A stretch of 64,000 bases of DNA from Marichromatium bheemlicum. Its GTDB lineage: Bacteria; Pseudomonadota; Gammaproteobacteria; Chromatiales; Chromatiaceae. The DNA is taken from contig NZ_JAAXKX010000001.1 in assembly GCF_012276755.1 (NCBI RefSeq), positions 62,001 through 126,000 on the forward strand, in the 5' to 3' direction. The notes under the pieces were generated by a model. It was not told where the DNA came from, ran no database searches, and saw only the letters and a program-made list of their open reading frames with translations. The stretch's first letter is position 1. Each line of letters opens with the position of its first letter. Positions 25,833 to 33,890 of the stretch are shown in pieces. The position numbers and the translations under genes are program-made.

Positions 25833-26540
25833 TCAGCCCCCCAGCGCACACAGCCGACGGTGCCCCGGCGAGACGCCGCGTAGCGCACACAGCCGGAAGC
25901 CGGCGGCGCGGGCCCGTACCTCGTCGTGGGTGACGATCAGCACCGCACAACCGTGGCGGCTGGCAAGCTCGCCGAGCGCCGTCATCACCGTCGTCGCCGC
26001 AGCGCCGTCGAGCGCACTGGTCGGCTCGTCGGCGAGCACCAGCGGGCGTGGCGCCACCAGTACTCGCAACAGCCCGAGCCGCTTGCGTTCACCGCCGGAG
26101 AGCTCGGCCCGTCCCCGTTGCAATGCCGCGCCGAGCCCGAGCCGCTCGGCGCCGATGGCCAGCCGCTCGAGCAGCGCCGCATCGATCCGCTCACCGGCCA
26201 CCCGCGCTGCGGCCAGGGCATTGTCGCGGGCCGAGAGGAAGGGCAGCACCCCACCCGACTGCACCATATAGCTCAGATGGCGTGCCCTGAAGGCGGCGCG
26301 TGCATTCAACCCGCCACGCAACGCCAGCTCGCGGGCGTCATGCCCGGCGATCTCGAGCGCGGCGAGCCGGGTCGGGCGCTGCAGCAGCGCCACCAGTTCG
26401 AGCAGGGTGGTCTTGCCGATCCCACTGGGGCCGACCAGCGCGACCCGCTCCCCCGCGGCCAGACGCAGCTCGGGAAGCTCCAGGGTAAAACCCCGGGCGG
26501 CATCCCCGACCCGCAACTCGGCGGCAGCCAACCGCAGCAT
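25833..26540 (-). CDS. LolD/MacB-type ABC transporter ATP-binding protein
   Basis: A 235-residue ABC ATPase with all motifs: Walker A GPSGIGKTT (37-45), Q-loop YMVQSGG, signature LSGGERKRLGLLR, Walker B LVLADEPTSALDG and switch His in IVTHDE. Its size and the partner FtsX-type permease place it with LolD/MacB/FtsE transporters. Its start overlaps the VWA gene stop by 1 bp (TGATG), so the ABC transporter is translationally tied to the VWA protein. Confidence 0.88.
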   Translation of the reverse strand: MLRLAAAELRVGDAARGFTLELPELRLAAGERVALVGPSGIGKTTLLELVALLQRPTRLAALEIAGHDARELALRGGLNARAAFRARHLSYMVQSGGVLPFLSARDNALAAARVAGERIDAALLERLAIGAERLGLGAALQRGRAELSGGERKRLGLLRVLVAPRPLVLADEPTSALDGAAATTVMTALGELASRHGCAVLIVTHDEVRARAAGFRLCALRGVSPGHRRLCALGG

Positions 26541-28933
26541 CAGGGCAGATCCCGCAGCGGCAGCGGATAGAGCTGTTCCTCGGAGCGCTCGCTCAGCCGC
26601 ATCCAGCGCTGATCGCTGGTGAGGATCTCACGATAGCCGGCGAGCTTCGCCCGCACCTCGTTGAGCAACGCCTCCTGCCCCTGACCGAGGCCGAGGAACT
26701 GCTCGCGGTCGAGCCCGAGGAGCTTGGAGCGATAAGGCAGCGTCTTGAGGAAATCGGCAGTGACCGCCGGCAACAGCGGATCGACCACCGCCCGTCCTGC
26801 CTGACTGCGGGCACCGTCGTGGAACTCCGAGAGGTTGGCCTGCTTGCTGTCGACCTCGTCGATGATCCGCGCCAGCGCGGCGGCGAGCGCCTCGAGCTGG
26901 GCGCGGGTCACCAATACCGAGACCCGCAACGCCTGCTCATGCTGATTGATCAGATCGCGATCGGCGGCCCAGGCGCGATAGAACTTGGGCGGCTCGACCC
27001 CCTCGTGTGCACCGAGATAGACCTGCTGGTAGCGGAACAGATCGCTGAGGATGGGACGTGCGGCCAGCTCGGCGGTGTCCTCGGTGAGCACCTCGCGCCC
27101 GGCCAACAGGTCGAGCACCCGATACTGGTCCTCGGCATCGGCCGGTGGCGCGATCTCACGTCCGGCGGCGGCATCGACCAGCACCCCGACGAGATCGTCC
27201 TCGACCGCCGCCAGGGCGCGGCCGAAGGTACGTGGCGCGCTACCCTCGACCGGGTAATAACGCCCCAGCCCCTCGTACTGGGCCTGGGCGCGCGGGATCT
27301 CGGCGCCACCGGCGAGTTCGCGCGCCTGCGCGGTGCGCAGGTGGAGCACATGCACCGAGATATCGCGCTGATCCATGATCGCGCGGACCGAGGGCGACCC
27401 GAAGCCGGGATGTCGCGCCTTGTCATCGGTCTCGGCGCGCGCGCTGGCATCGGTGATCAACAGCACCAATCGGGCGTCGACCTCGTCCCAGTGGAGGTCG
27501 TGGGCGGCGCTACGCAGCCCGGCGAAGGCATCCTCGCGCCAGTCGACGGTGGAGACGGTCGCCGGCTGCACCGCATCGATCTCGGCGAGCTGCGCCCGTC
27601 CCGAGACCGGGGTGGTGAGGTCGCTGAACACCCGGGTGACGTAGCCGGCCCCGGGGGCGGCGGTGATGTTGTCGCGGAAACCGACCAGCGCGAAGCGGAA
27701 GCGCTCGGACAGCCCACGTTGATCGAGCCGGGCGTAGATGTTGCGCACGAAGTCCTTGGTGGCCTCGATATAGGGCCCCATCGAGCGGGTGGTGTCGATG
27801 ACGAAGGCCACCCCGATATGGAAATCGGCGAGCGGGTTGCCGCCACCGCCCCGAGCCGAGGTCTCGGCGATGGTGGTGGCCGCCTCGGCGCGCGAGACGG
27901 CAGTCTCGGTGAGCCCGGCGAGCTGCAACAGCATGACGTCGAGATAGGCTCCGTAGTTGAAGTAGCTCGCCTGGTGCCCGAGGATCGGCATCAGATAGGT
28001 GGCATCGTGCGCCACCGCCCGTCTCGGCTCGACGGTGAGGATACTGCCTTCGCCATTCTCACCTTGTGCCACCGCCGCGCGCAGACGCTCGACCCGTTTC
28101 GGCCCGTCGGCGGCCGCAACGACGTCGGCAAGGCGCTCGCGCGAGGAGAAGAACAGCACCGGCCCACGGGTATCGGTGCGCGGCGCATACTCCATCACCA
28201 GCATCGAGGTCCAATCCTCGGTGGCGTGATGACGGACCCAGCCATCGACCCGGTCGGCGCGCGCGCCCACTGCCAGCCAGGTCTGCCCGTCGGGCTGGGT
28301 CCGTTCACCGTAGACGTAGAGCACGGAGAAGGTGTCGAGCGGGCGCAGCTCTCCGGCAGGCGTACGCAGCTGGGCATCGGGACGACTGAGCACCCGACGC
28401 CACAGCCCCGGCGCGGCGCCTTCCAACGGCTGTTCCAGACCGGCGACCGAAAAATCGGCGCGCGCCGGCGCGCGCCCCGCATCCCTAGATGTCAGGCCAC
28501 CGGTGACGGCCCGGGGTGACGAGGCCAGAGTGGCGGGCACCGACAGCGGCGCGGTCTGGGCCGGTGACGGTGCACTCACCACCGTCGACAGCGGCACGGT
28601 CAGCGCGGTCACGGTCTCGGTCAGACGCGCGCGCAACGCAGCGCCGTCGCCGCGATCGCGCTCCAGCTGCGCGGCCAGTGCCGCGCGCTGCGCCTCGGCC
28701 AGTGCCCGCCGGGCGACCTCGGCCGGTACGTCCTGCAGCGCACGCTCGTGTGCCGCGAGCGCGGCCTCGATACGATCGAGGCGTTGCACCGGGCTGGAGA
28801 CATCGGTCGGCTGCGCGGCAGCCCCCATGGATGCGACCAGCGCGACGCCGAGCAGCATCCCCGGCAAAGGTCCCGGTTTCCGGCCCGCACCGACGCGCAC
28901 CGCGTCAGCTCGGGTTCGCATCGGTTCACTCAT
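26540..28933 (-). CDS. Exported SH3b - VWA domain protein
   Basis: A 797-residue protein. It has a signal peptide or anchor (about 22-40), a coiled-coil segment (about 46-105), a Ser/Pro-rich linker, an SH3b-like domain (about 175-235, RVLSRPDAQLRTPAGE...QTWLAVGARADRVDGWV) and a VWA domain (about 370-560) with a complete-looking MIDAS: DTTRSMG (D380, T382, S384) and LLITDAS (D494). A helical C-terminal region follows. VWA domains bind protein partners through a metal ion, so this may be the scaffold of the operon's periplasmic assembly. ATG 28933 overlaps the upstream gene by 8 bp; 57 further open codons upstream look non-native. Confidence 0.78.
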   Translation of the reverse strand: MSEPMRTRADAVRVGAGRKPGPLPGMLLGVALVASMGAAAQPTDVSSPVQRLDRIEAALAAHERALQDVPAEVARRALAEAQRAALAAQLERDRGDGAALRARLTETVTALTVPLSTVVSAPSPAQTAPLSVPATLASSPRAVTGGLTSRDAGRAPARADFSVAGLEQPLEGAAPGLWRRVLSRPDAQLRTPAGELRPLDTFSVLYVYGERTQPDGQTWLAVGARADRVDGWVRHHATEDWTSMLVMEYAPRTDTRGPVLFFSSRERLADVVAAADGPKRVERLRAAVAQGENGEGSILTVEPRRAVAHDATYLMPILGHQASYFNYGAYLDVMLLQLAGLTETAVSRAEAATTIAETSARGGGGNPLADFHIGVAFVIDTTRSMGPYIEATKDFVRNIYARLDQRGLSERFRFALVGFRDNITAAPGAGYVTRVFSDLTTPVSGRAQLAEIDAVQPATVSTVDWREDAFAGLRSAAHDLHWDEVDARLVLLITDASARAETDDKARHPGFGSPSVRAIMDQRDISVHVLHLRTAQARELAGGAEIPRAQAQYEGLGRYYPVEGSAPRTFGRALAAVEDDLVGVLVDAAAGREIAPPADAEDQYRVLDLLAGREVLTEDTAELAARPILSDLFRYQQVYLGAHEGVEPPKFYRAWAADRDLINQHEQALRVSVLVTRAQLEALAAALARIIDEVDSKQANLSEFHDGARSQAGRAVVDPLLPAVTADFLKTLPYRSKLLGLDREQFLGLGQGQEALLNEVRAKLAGYREILTSDQRWMRLSERSEEQLYPLPLRDLP

Positions 28934-29579
28934 CGCGCCCCCCCACTTCAGCGATATCGCCATCGGCCACCAGCACCTGTCCACGACCGGAGATCCACCC
29001 CAACAGCCGTCGTTGTCCCTGCGCCCCACGCAGGGTGCCGAGCACCACGAAGGCCTCGCCGGCGGCGATCTCAGCGACCGTCGTGGTCGAGTCGAGATCG
29101 GCATAGACGAGCTTGTCGAGGGTAGCCCGGACCACCCGGGGCGACGGTTCGAACGAGGTCAGCGGCATGGCGTCGCGCTGCGGCAGCGGTCGCGACTGGT
29201 CCTCGGCACGACTCACGGTCCCTGGTGGTAACCGCAGCCCATCGGCCGTAGCGCCGATCTCCTCCAGACAGGCCCGCATCAGCTCGACCTCCATCGCGGC
29301 CTCGGCGGCCTCGATCGCCAACCGATCGCGCGCGTGCTCGGCGGCGTCGGCCGCCTCGCGCGCTCGGGCCAAGGACTGCACCTCGGCCGCACCGGCCTGT
29401 TGCAAGGCCGTGAGCCGTTGTCGCGCGGCACGGGCACGCGTGGCCAACGCCGGTGACAACGGCGCCACCTCGACACCCACGTCATCGGTCGGCTCGGCCT
29501 CGGCGGCGAGCACCAGGCCGCTCGTCCCCGGCACCGACACGACGACCAGGAACCCCATTATCCACAGTCGTTGTAACAT
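28926..29579 (-). CDS. Exported coiled-coil protein with C-terminal SH3b-like domain
   Basis: A 217-residue protein with a signal peptide (LWIMGFLVVVSVPGTSGLVLAAEA), an Ala-rich helical segment (about 42-105) and a C-terminal SH3b-like beta domain (about 150-212, LDKLVYADLDSTTTVAEIAAGE, then LLGWISGRGQVLVADGD). SH3b domains usually bind cell-wall peptides. The next gene, the VWA protein, also has an SH3b-like domain, so the pair may share a cell-wall target. ATG 29579 was chosen for the GAGGGGAGAG just upstream; the frame extends 9 codons further. Confidence 0.65.
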   Translation of the reverse strand: MLQRLWIMGFLVVVSVPGTSGLVLAAEAEPTDDVGVEVAPLSPALATRARAARQRLTALQQAGAAEVQSLARAREAADAAEHARDRLAIEAAEAAMEVELMRACLEEIGATADGLRLPPGTVSRAEDQSRPLPQRDAMPLTSFEPSPRVVRATLDKLVYADLDSTTTVAEIAAGEAFVVLGTLRGAQGQRRLLGWISGRGQVLVADGDIAEVGGRDE

Positions 29580-29625
29580 CCTCTCTCCCCTCGTCCGCCC
29601 CGACACGCCTTGCGCGCGACGGCGC

Positions 29626-30132
29626 TCAGTCCTCGACCAGACACCGCCGTTCGACGACCACCAGTAACAGCACCACGCCGCCCCAGAGCAGCGCCGGTAA
29701 CGGCCAGCTCGGCAGCAGCGCCGCCGCCCCCACCGCGGCGAACGGCAGGATCGTCCGCCGCTCCGGGGTCATCGCCACCAGGCTCAACACGCATGCCAGC
29801 ACGGCACCACTGACCACCCAGGGTGCCCAGGGTGCCGGCCCGTCGCTCAGGCCCACCAACCGTAGCGCCAAGGCCTCACCCTGCAGCACCAGCACGGTGG
29901 CGAGTAGCGCGATCCAGATCCCTCGCAGCATCACCGCCCCGCCCCGCACGCGCGTGATCACCACGATCAGCAGACAAAGCGTTGCCGCGACACAAAGCGC
30001 CGGCCAGTCACGCGCCCCCACGGCATCGGTGGCGAGTGCCGGCAACACCGCGAACCAGGCCCAGGTCAGCGCCCCTGGCCACAGCCAGGCGGCGAGCCAG
30101 CCGGCAACGAGCAGACAGGCGGCCAACAACAT
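29626..30132 (-). CDS. Polytopic membrane protein, unknown function
   Basis: A 168-residue, very hydrophobic protein with about five or six membrane helices (for example LLAACLLVAGWLAAWL, LCVAATLCLLIVVI, LRGIWIALLATVLVL, VVSGAVLACVLSLVAM, LLWGGVVLLLVVV). It starts 1 bp after the stop of the preceding gene and lies inside the envelope operon. No family was recognised; by context it is a membrane part of the same machine. Confidence 0.6.
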   Translation of the reverse strand: MLLAACLLVAGWLAAWLWPGALTWAWFAVLPALATDAVGARDWPALCVAATLCLLIVVITRVRGGAVMLRGIWIALLATVLVLQGEALALRLVGLSDGPAPWAPWVVSGAVLACVLSLVAMTPERRTILPFAAVGAAALLPSWPLPALLWGGVVLLLVVVERRCLVED

Positions 30133-30133
30133 G

Positions 30134-30658
30134 TCAGAAATCGAGTTGTCGGCAAGTCGCGAGCAGACGCTCGCGCTCGGTGGCCAACCGCTCGAGCTTG
30201 GAGACGAGCTGATGGACCGAGATCTCGTGCGCGAAGGCGCGTTGGGCGTCGCGCTCGATCACCCCGAGGACGTCGATCAGCCGCCGTTCGAGCGCCCGCT
30301 GTCCGGCGGCGCGGGCGCGGGCCAATCGGGCCTGACCCTCGTCGCGCTTCGCCTCGGTACAGGCCAGCAATTGCGCCGCCAGCGCCTGCTGCCGCACGGG
30401 GTCGAAGTCAGCGATCCGTGGCGAGAACGCCTCCAGTCCGGCGACCCCGGAGGGCGCCTGACAATCACGCAGGAGCGCGCGCCGCAAGCGGGCGATCTCC
30501 CGATCCTTGACCTCGGCATGTGCCCACGCCCGGCGCGCGATCGCGGTCGCCGTATCGAGCTGGGGCCCGATCTCCATGACCTTCCAGGGACAGTCAGCCG
30601 CCTGTAGCGGTAGGGCCAGCCACAACAGCGGCAGCAGCAAAATACGGTACGTCTTCAT
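30134..30658 (-). CDS. Exported helical Cys-containing protein, unknown function
   Basis: A 174-residue protein with a signal peptide (MKTYRILLLPLLWLALPLQAA). The mature part is almost entirely charged helix (RALLRDCQAP, LERRLIDVLGVIERDAQRAF, KLERLATERERLLATCRQL) with four Cys (DCPW, RDCQ, LLACTE, ATCR) that could form disulphides. Its ATG overlaps the stop of the upstream gene by 4 bp. It is likely a periplasmic component of the operon's complex. Confidence 0.6.
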   Translation of the reverse strand: MKTYRILLLPLLWLALPLQAADCPWKVMEIGPQLDTATAIARRAWAHAEVKDREIARLRRALLRDCQAPSGVAGLEAFSPRIADFDPVRQQALAAQLLACTEAKRDEGQARLARARAAGQRALERRLIDVLGVIERDAQRAFAHEISVHQLVSKLERLATERERLLATCRQLDF

Positions 30659-31596
30659 CGGTGAGTGTCCTGATCGAGTGCGTTGAGCCGGGTGCGCGCC
30701 ACCAGCGCCACCGGTGCCATGCAGTCGCCGGCGGCATACGCGGCCACACGCCCATAGGTCGCCGCCGCCTGCGCGAGACGCCGGGTGCGTTCCTGGACCA
30801 TGCCCAGCAACAACGCACGACCGGGTCCATGAGCGGGACTGGCGGCGTTGGCCAGACGCTCGAGCCGGGCCAGCTGGGCATCGGTCCTGGCCAACCGATC
30901 GAGATAGACGATGGCACGCACCAGCTGCGCGGCGGCGGCGTCACAGTGCGCTCCCTCGGCGGCGTGATCGAGCAGCCGCATCAGTTCGACGGCCAGATAA
31001 GCCCAGGCGTTGTAGTGCCCCGGGTCATCGGCGACCGCCGCGCGCAGTGCCGCCAGGCGTGCCGCGCCATCGCTGACCAAGGCCTTGCGGAACCAGGCAT
31101 CGGAGCGACATCCGGCGGGGGGATCGAGCGCCAACGCCGCCTCGGCGTCGGCACCAGCGCGCGTGCGATCGCCGGCACGGCGGGCGACCTCGCTCATCTC
31201 CAGACGGATCCGCCAGGCCATCGCCGGATACTCGGCCTCGAGTTCGGTCAGCAACGCCAGTCGCACCTCCGGGCTCGCCGCCAGCGAGGCGGCAGCGAAA
31301 CGCGCGCGCGCGACGCGTGGCATCGGTGCCATCAGCTGGGCTCGACGCGCCCCACAGGTGTCCCCGGCGGGGATCAGCCCAGGGACGGCGGCCACACGCT
31401 CGGCCTCGTCATCGAGACGACCGCTGGCGAGCGCATCGAGTGCCTTGCGCGTCTGCTCGGTCTGCGCCGTGGTCGCCGCGGACACCGCCGGGGACTTGGG
31501 GCGCGGCGGTTCGAGCCGGGCCAGGCCCCCGAGTCCGAGCAGCGACAGTGCCGCGATCAGGGTAGCGAAGGCCCGTCCTGGTTGGGTCACGGCCAT
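30655..31596 (-). CDS. Membrane-anchored TPR-like helical protein
   Basis: A 313-residue protein with an N-terminal anchor or signal (about 10-28, FATLIAALSLLGLGGLARL). The rest is alpha-helical with TPR-like pairs (YPAMAWRIRLEMSEVARRAGDRTRAGADAEAALALDP; YNAWAYLAVELM), ending in another repeat-like segment (ERTRRLAQAAATYGRVAAYA). TPR arrays are protein-binding scaffolds. It overlaps the ExbD-like gene upstream by 1 bp and the next gene by 4 bp, so it probably binds motor or periplasmic subunits of this operon. Confidence 0.6.
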   Translation of the reverse strand: MAVTQPGRAFATLIAALSLLGLGGLARLEPPRPKSPAVSAATTAQTEQTRKALDALASGRLDDEAERVAAVPGLIPAGDTCGARRAQLMAPMPRVARARFAAASLAASPEVRLALLTELEAEYPAMAWRIRLEMSEVARRAGDRTRAGADAEAALALDPPAGCRSDAWFRKALVSDGAARLAALRAAVADDPGHYNAWAYLAVELMRLLDHAAEGAHCDAAAAQLVRAIVYLDRLARTDAQLARLERLANAASPAHGPGRALLLGMVQERTRRLAQAAATYGRVAAYAAGDCMAPVALVARTRLNALDQDTHR

Positions 31597-32249
31597 CAGT
31601 CGAGGGCCCCCGGCAACTCGAACACCCGCGCCGAGTGCTCGAACGGGATCGCCGCCTCGTAGCGCGCGGCAAACCAGCGCACCGGGGTCCCGGCCTCACG
31701 CAGCGCCCAATAAATCGGGGCCACCGTCGCCAGGCCATCGGGCAACACCAGGAAGGTCGGCGAGACGCGCGCACGCGCGTAATCCTCGCCCAGGGTCGCG
31801 ACGAACGCGGCCAGCTCCTCGACATCGAGCTGGCGCGATTGCGCCTTGAGCACGGCATAGTCGGGGCGGAGGCTGGCGCGATAGTGGTTCCAGTCGCGCC
31901 GCGCCCGACGATCGACGATCAGACCCATCTGGCCCTGCGCGGTACGCGCATCGCCGGCGGCGGCCATGCAGGCACGCGCCAGCCCATCGAGATCGATGGC
32001 GACGACGCCGGCATCGCTGACCAGGAAGTAGCGATAGAGCGGTCGCATCACCGGATCACTGTCGGTGGGGAAACGCAGCCTCGCCTCATGGGTGTCGGGC
32101 GGGGTGTCCCCCGGCAGCCGCAACGGCGCCGCGACCACCACCAGGAGCATGGTGGCAAGGATCATCACCGCCAGCGCATTGGCGGCGACATCGAGAAAGC
32201 CGGTCTCGGTATCACGCCCGGCGGCGCTCAGCCCATCATCCCCCATCAT
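31596..32249 (-). CDS. TolR/ExbD-like single-helix membrane protein (second copy type)
   Basis: A 217-residue protein. The N-terminal 20 residues are cytoplasmic, and one helix (about 18-42, GFLDVAANALAVMILATMLL) has an Asp (D20) at its cytoplasmic end, as in TolR/ExbD/MotB stator proteins. The periplasmic part (about 45-217) has a strand-helix pattern (QMGLIVDRRARRDWNHYRAS, SPTFLVLPDGLATVAPIYWAL) but no OmpA-type peptidoglycan domain. It overlaps a second ExbD-like gene by 4 bp, and the MotA/TolQ-like gene lies just upstream of that. Assignment rests on topology, the Asp and context; primary similarity is low. Confidence 0.65.
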   Translation of the reverse strand: MMGDDGLSAAGRDTETGFLDVAANALAVMILATMLLVVVAAPLRLPGDTPPDTHEARLRFPTDSDPVMRPLYRYFLVSDAGVVAIDLDGLARACMAAAGDARTAQGQMGLIVDRRARRDWNHYRASLRPDYAVLKAQSRQLDVEELAAFVATLGEDYARARVSPTFLVLPDGLATVAPIYWALREAGTPVRWFAARYEAAIPFEHSARVFELPGALD

Positions 32250-32767
32250 CTCTGCGCGGCCTCGGCGTCGGGGTCGGGATCGATACCGAGTTCGTCGAGC
32301 AACGCCGCGAAATGGGCCTCATCGACCAGGGGCGCGATCTCGAAGCGATGGATGGGTTCACCCGAGGGATCGGTCTGCAGACCCAACTCGGCGCGTATCG
32401 CGAAGGCCAACGCCGCGGCCGAACGGCCGCGCGTCAGCTCGGTCTGGGCGCAGCCCGGGGTGATCCCGATCAGGAAGCGACCACCCGCCGGCGCCCACAG
32501 GCGCACCGCAGTGGCCAGGTCGGCACGATCGAGCGGCTGCACTCGGCCATCGGGGAGATGGCCGCGATAGCGCCCACCGGCATCGCAGAGGACGGCGCCG
32601 TCGAAGGGCGCGGCCACCCGCTCGCTCGGCACCACCACCTCCTGCAGGGCGAAGACGATGACGAAGATGCCAATGGTCGCCAGCAGCAAATCGACCAGCG
32701 AGGTCATGCCGGCGCCGCGGAACGCCGGGGCGGGTGGCGCGAACGGAAGGCCTAGCCGCGAGCCCAT
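32246..32767 (-). CDS. TolR/ExbD-like single-helix membrane protein (first copy type)
   Basis: A 173-residue protein with one membrane helix (about 21-45, MTSLVDLLLATIGIFVIVFA) carrying Asp26 at the position of the proton-handling Asp of TolR, ExbD and MotB. The periplasmic domain (about 50-165) contains two Cys (VLCDAGG, TPGCAQTE) and a short C-terminal helical tail. It starts 8 bp after the MotA/TolQ/ExbB-type gene. With the next gene it makes two different TolR-like partners for one channel protein, as in the Myxococcus AglR-AglQ-AglS motor. Confidence 0.72.
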   Translation of the reverse strand: MGSRLGLPFAPPAPAFRGAGMTSLVDLLLATIGIFVIVFALQEVVVPSERVAAPFDGAVLCDAGGRYRGHLPDGRVQPLDRADLATAVRLWAPAGGRFLIGITPGCAQTELTRGRSAAALAFAIRAELGLQTDPSGEPIHRFEIAPLVDEAHFAALLDELGIDPDPDAEAAQR

Positions 32768-32775
32768 CGTCGCCC

Positions 32776-33501
32776 CTAGCGCCGCGGCTCGACGGTGGCG
32801 CTACGCAGGGCGTGTGTCACCACTTGGTGTCTGACCCGATCGGCCAGGGTACGTTGGAAGGTGGCCAGCGCCATGATCGGGATCACCGCCGCCAGGCCGA
32901 CGAAGGTGGTGTCGAAGGCATAGCGCAGATGGCCGAGCACCTCGCCGAGCGCCTGCTCGCGCCCAGCCTCGCCGAACACCGACCCGAGCCCACCGATGGC
33001 ACCGGAGATCCCCACCACGGTGCCGATGAAGCCCATCAGCGGCAGCACCCAGATCGCGTAGCTCAGCGGCGCAGCACGCAACCGCTGGTGGGTATCGAGA
33101 CGATCGGCGCTGACCCCGGCACGCAGCATGGCGTCGGCGACCGGCGCATGCGCGAGCAGCGCCGCTCGCGCATGCGCCCCGGTGAGACGACGCAGCAAAC
33201 GCGAGCCCGTGGCGCCGGCAAGGGTCGCCAGCTCCTGACGCGCCCCCTGGATCTGCAGCAAGGCATAGAGCAACGCCCACAGCCCGAGGGTGAGGATGGC
33301 GAGGCAGAAGTCGTTGCCGAGATAACGCAGCAACGATACCGCCGGGGTCTCTGCTGCCGGCGGGGTCGGCAACAACACGGCAACGCCACTCATCACCGCC
33401 ACCGCGCCAGCGCCACTGGCGGCGAGCGCCGGGGCGAGCAAGGGCGCGGCGATGGTCACATCATCGGCCGAGATGTCGGCCACAGGGGTCGATGTATTCA
33501 C
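32776..33501 (-). CDS. MotA/TolQ/ExbB-family proton channel protein
   Basis: A 241-residue inner-membrane protein with four predicted helices (about 20-46, 62-84, 148-172, 196-217). The last two form the MotA_ExbB core: SYAIWVLPLMGFIGTVVGIS and LRYAFDTTFVGLAAVIPIMA, with the conserved Gly, Pro and Thr positions of the ion channel. Family role: a pentamer around a TolR/ExbD-type dimer that turns ion flow into movement. Next to it lie two ExbD-like genes; upstream are secreted coiled-coil proteins that it overlaps by 4 bp. It is not the ExbB of the tonB operon 31 kb away. Confidence 0.87.
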   Translation of the reverse strand: MNTSTPVADISADDVTIAAPLLAPALAASGAGAVAVMSGVAVLLPTPPAAETPAVSLLRYLGNDFCLAILTLGLWALLYALLQIQGARQELATLAGATGSRLLRRLTGAHARAALLAHAPVADAMLRAGVSADRLDTHQRLRAAPLSYAIWVLPLMGFIGTVVGISGAIGGLGSVFGEAGREQALGEVLGHLRYAFDTTFVGLAAVIPIMALATFQRTLADRVRHQVVTHALRSATVEPRR

Positions 33502-33890
33502 TGCTGCGCCTCCAGCGCATCGATTCTCGCATGCAGCTCGGCGAGGGTGTCGCGTTGCCGGCGTTGCTGTGCCTCGAGCCGATCGAGTACCCGTGTCAAG
33601 CGATCGACGAGGGTACGTAGCGCGGCGCGACGCTCGGCGTCCTCGGTGACCTCCAGCCGCGCGAGCAGTACCTCGAGTTCGGCATCCTGACGGGCGATCA
33701 GCGCCTCCAGCGCGTCGAGCTGACGCGCACTGGCCGCCGCCGCAGCGCGGACCTCGATGAGCGACACCCCAGCACCCGCCCCGGCTGGGGCGGGCGCCAG
33801 CGAGTCGGCGGACACCGCGCCCGCCGAGCCGAGGCCGACGAGCAGCGCGACGAGTGCCGGCAACAACGGCGTGGGCCGGGACAAGATCAT
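33498..33890 (-). CDS. Exported coiled-coil protein, unknown function
   Basis: A 130-residue protein with a signal peptide (about 1-28, LLPALVALLVGLGSAGAVSA). It is then almost all coiled coil (about 45-130, heptads such as LDALEALIARQDAELEVLLA and LDRLEAQQRRQRDTLAELHA). It overlaps the channel gene by 4 bp and the preceding coiled-coil gene by 1 bp. No family was recognised. Confidence 0.62.
   Translation of the reverse strand: MILSRPTPLLPALVALLVGLGSAGAVSADSLAPAPAGAGAGVSLIEVRAAAAASARQLDALEALIARQDAELEVLLARLEVTEDAERRAALRTLVDRLTRVLDRLEAQQRRQRDTLAELHARIDALEAQQ

Noticed and set aside
28934-29104. Upstream extension of the VWA protein by 57 codons.
   Set aside because: It lies within the coding sequence of the SH3b gene, is Arg/Cys/Trp-rich and would precede the signal peptide.
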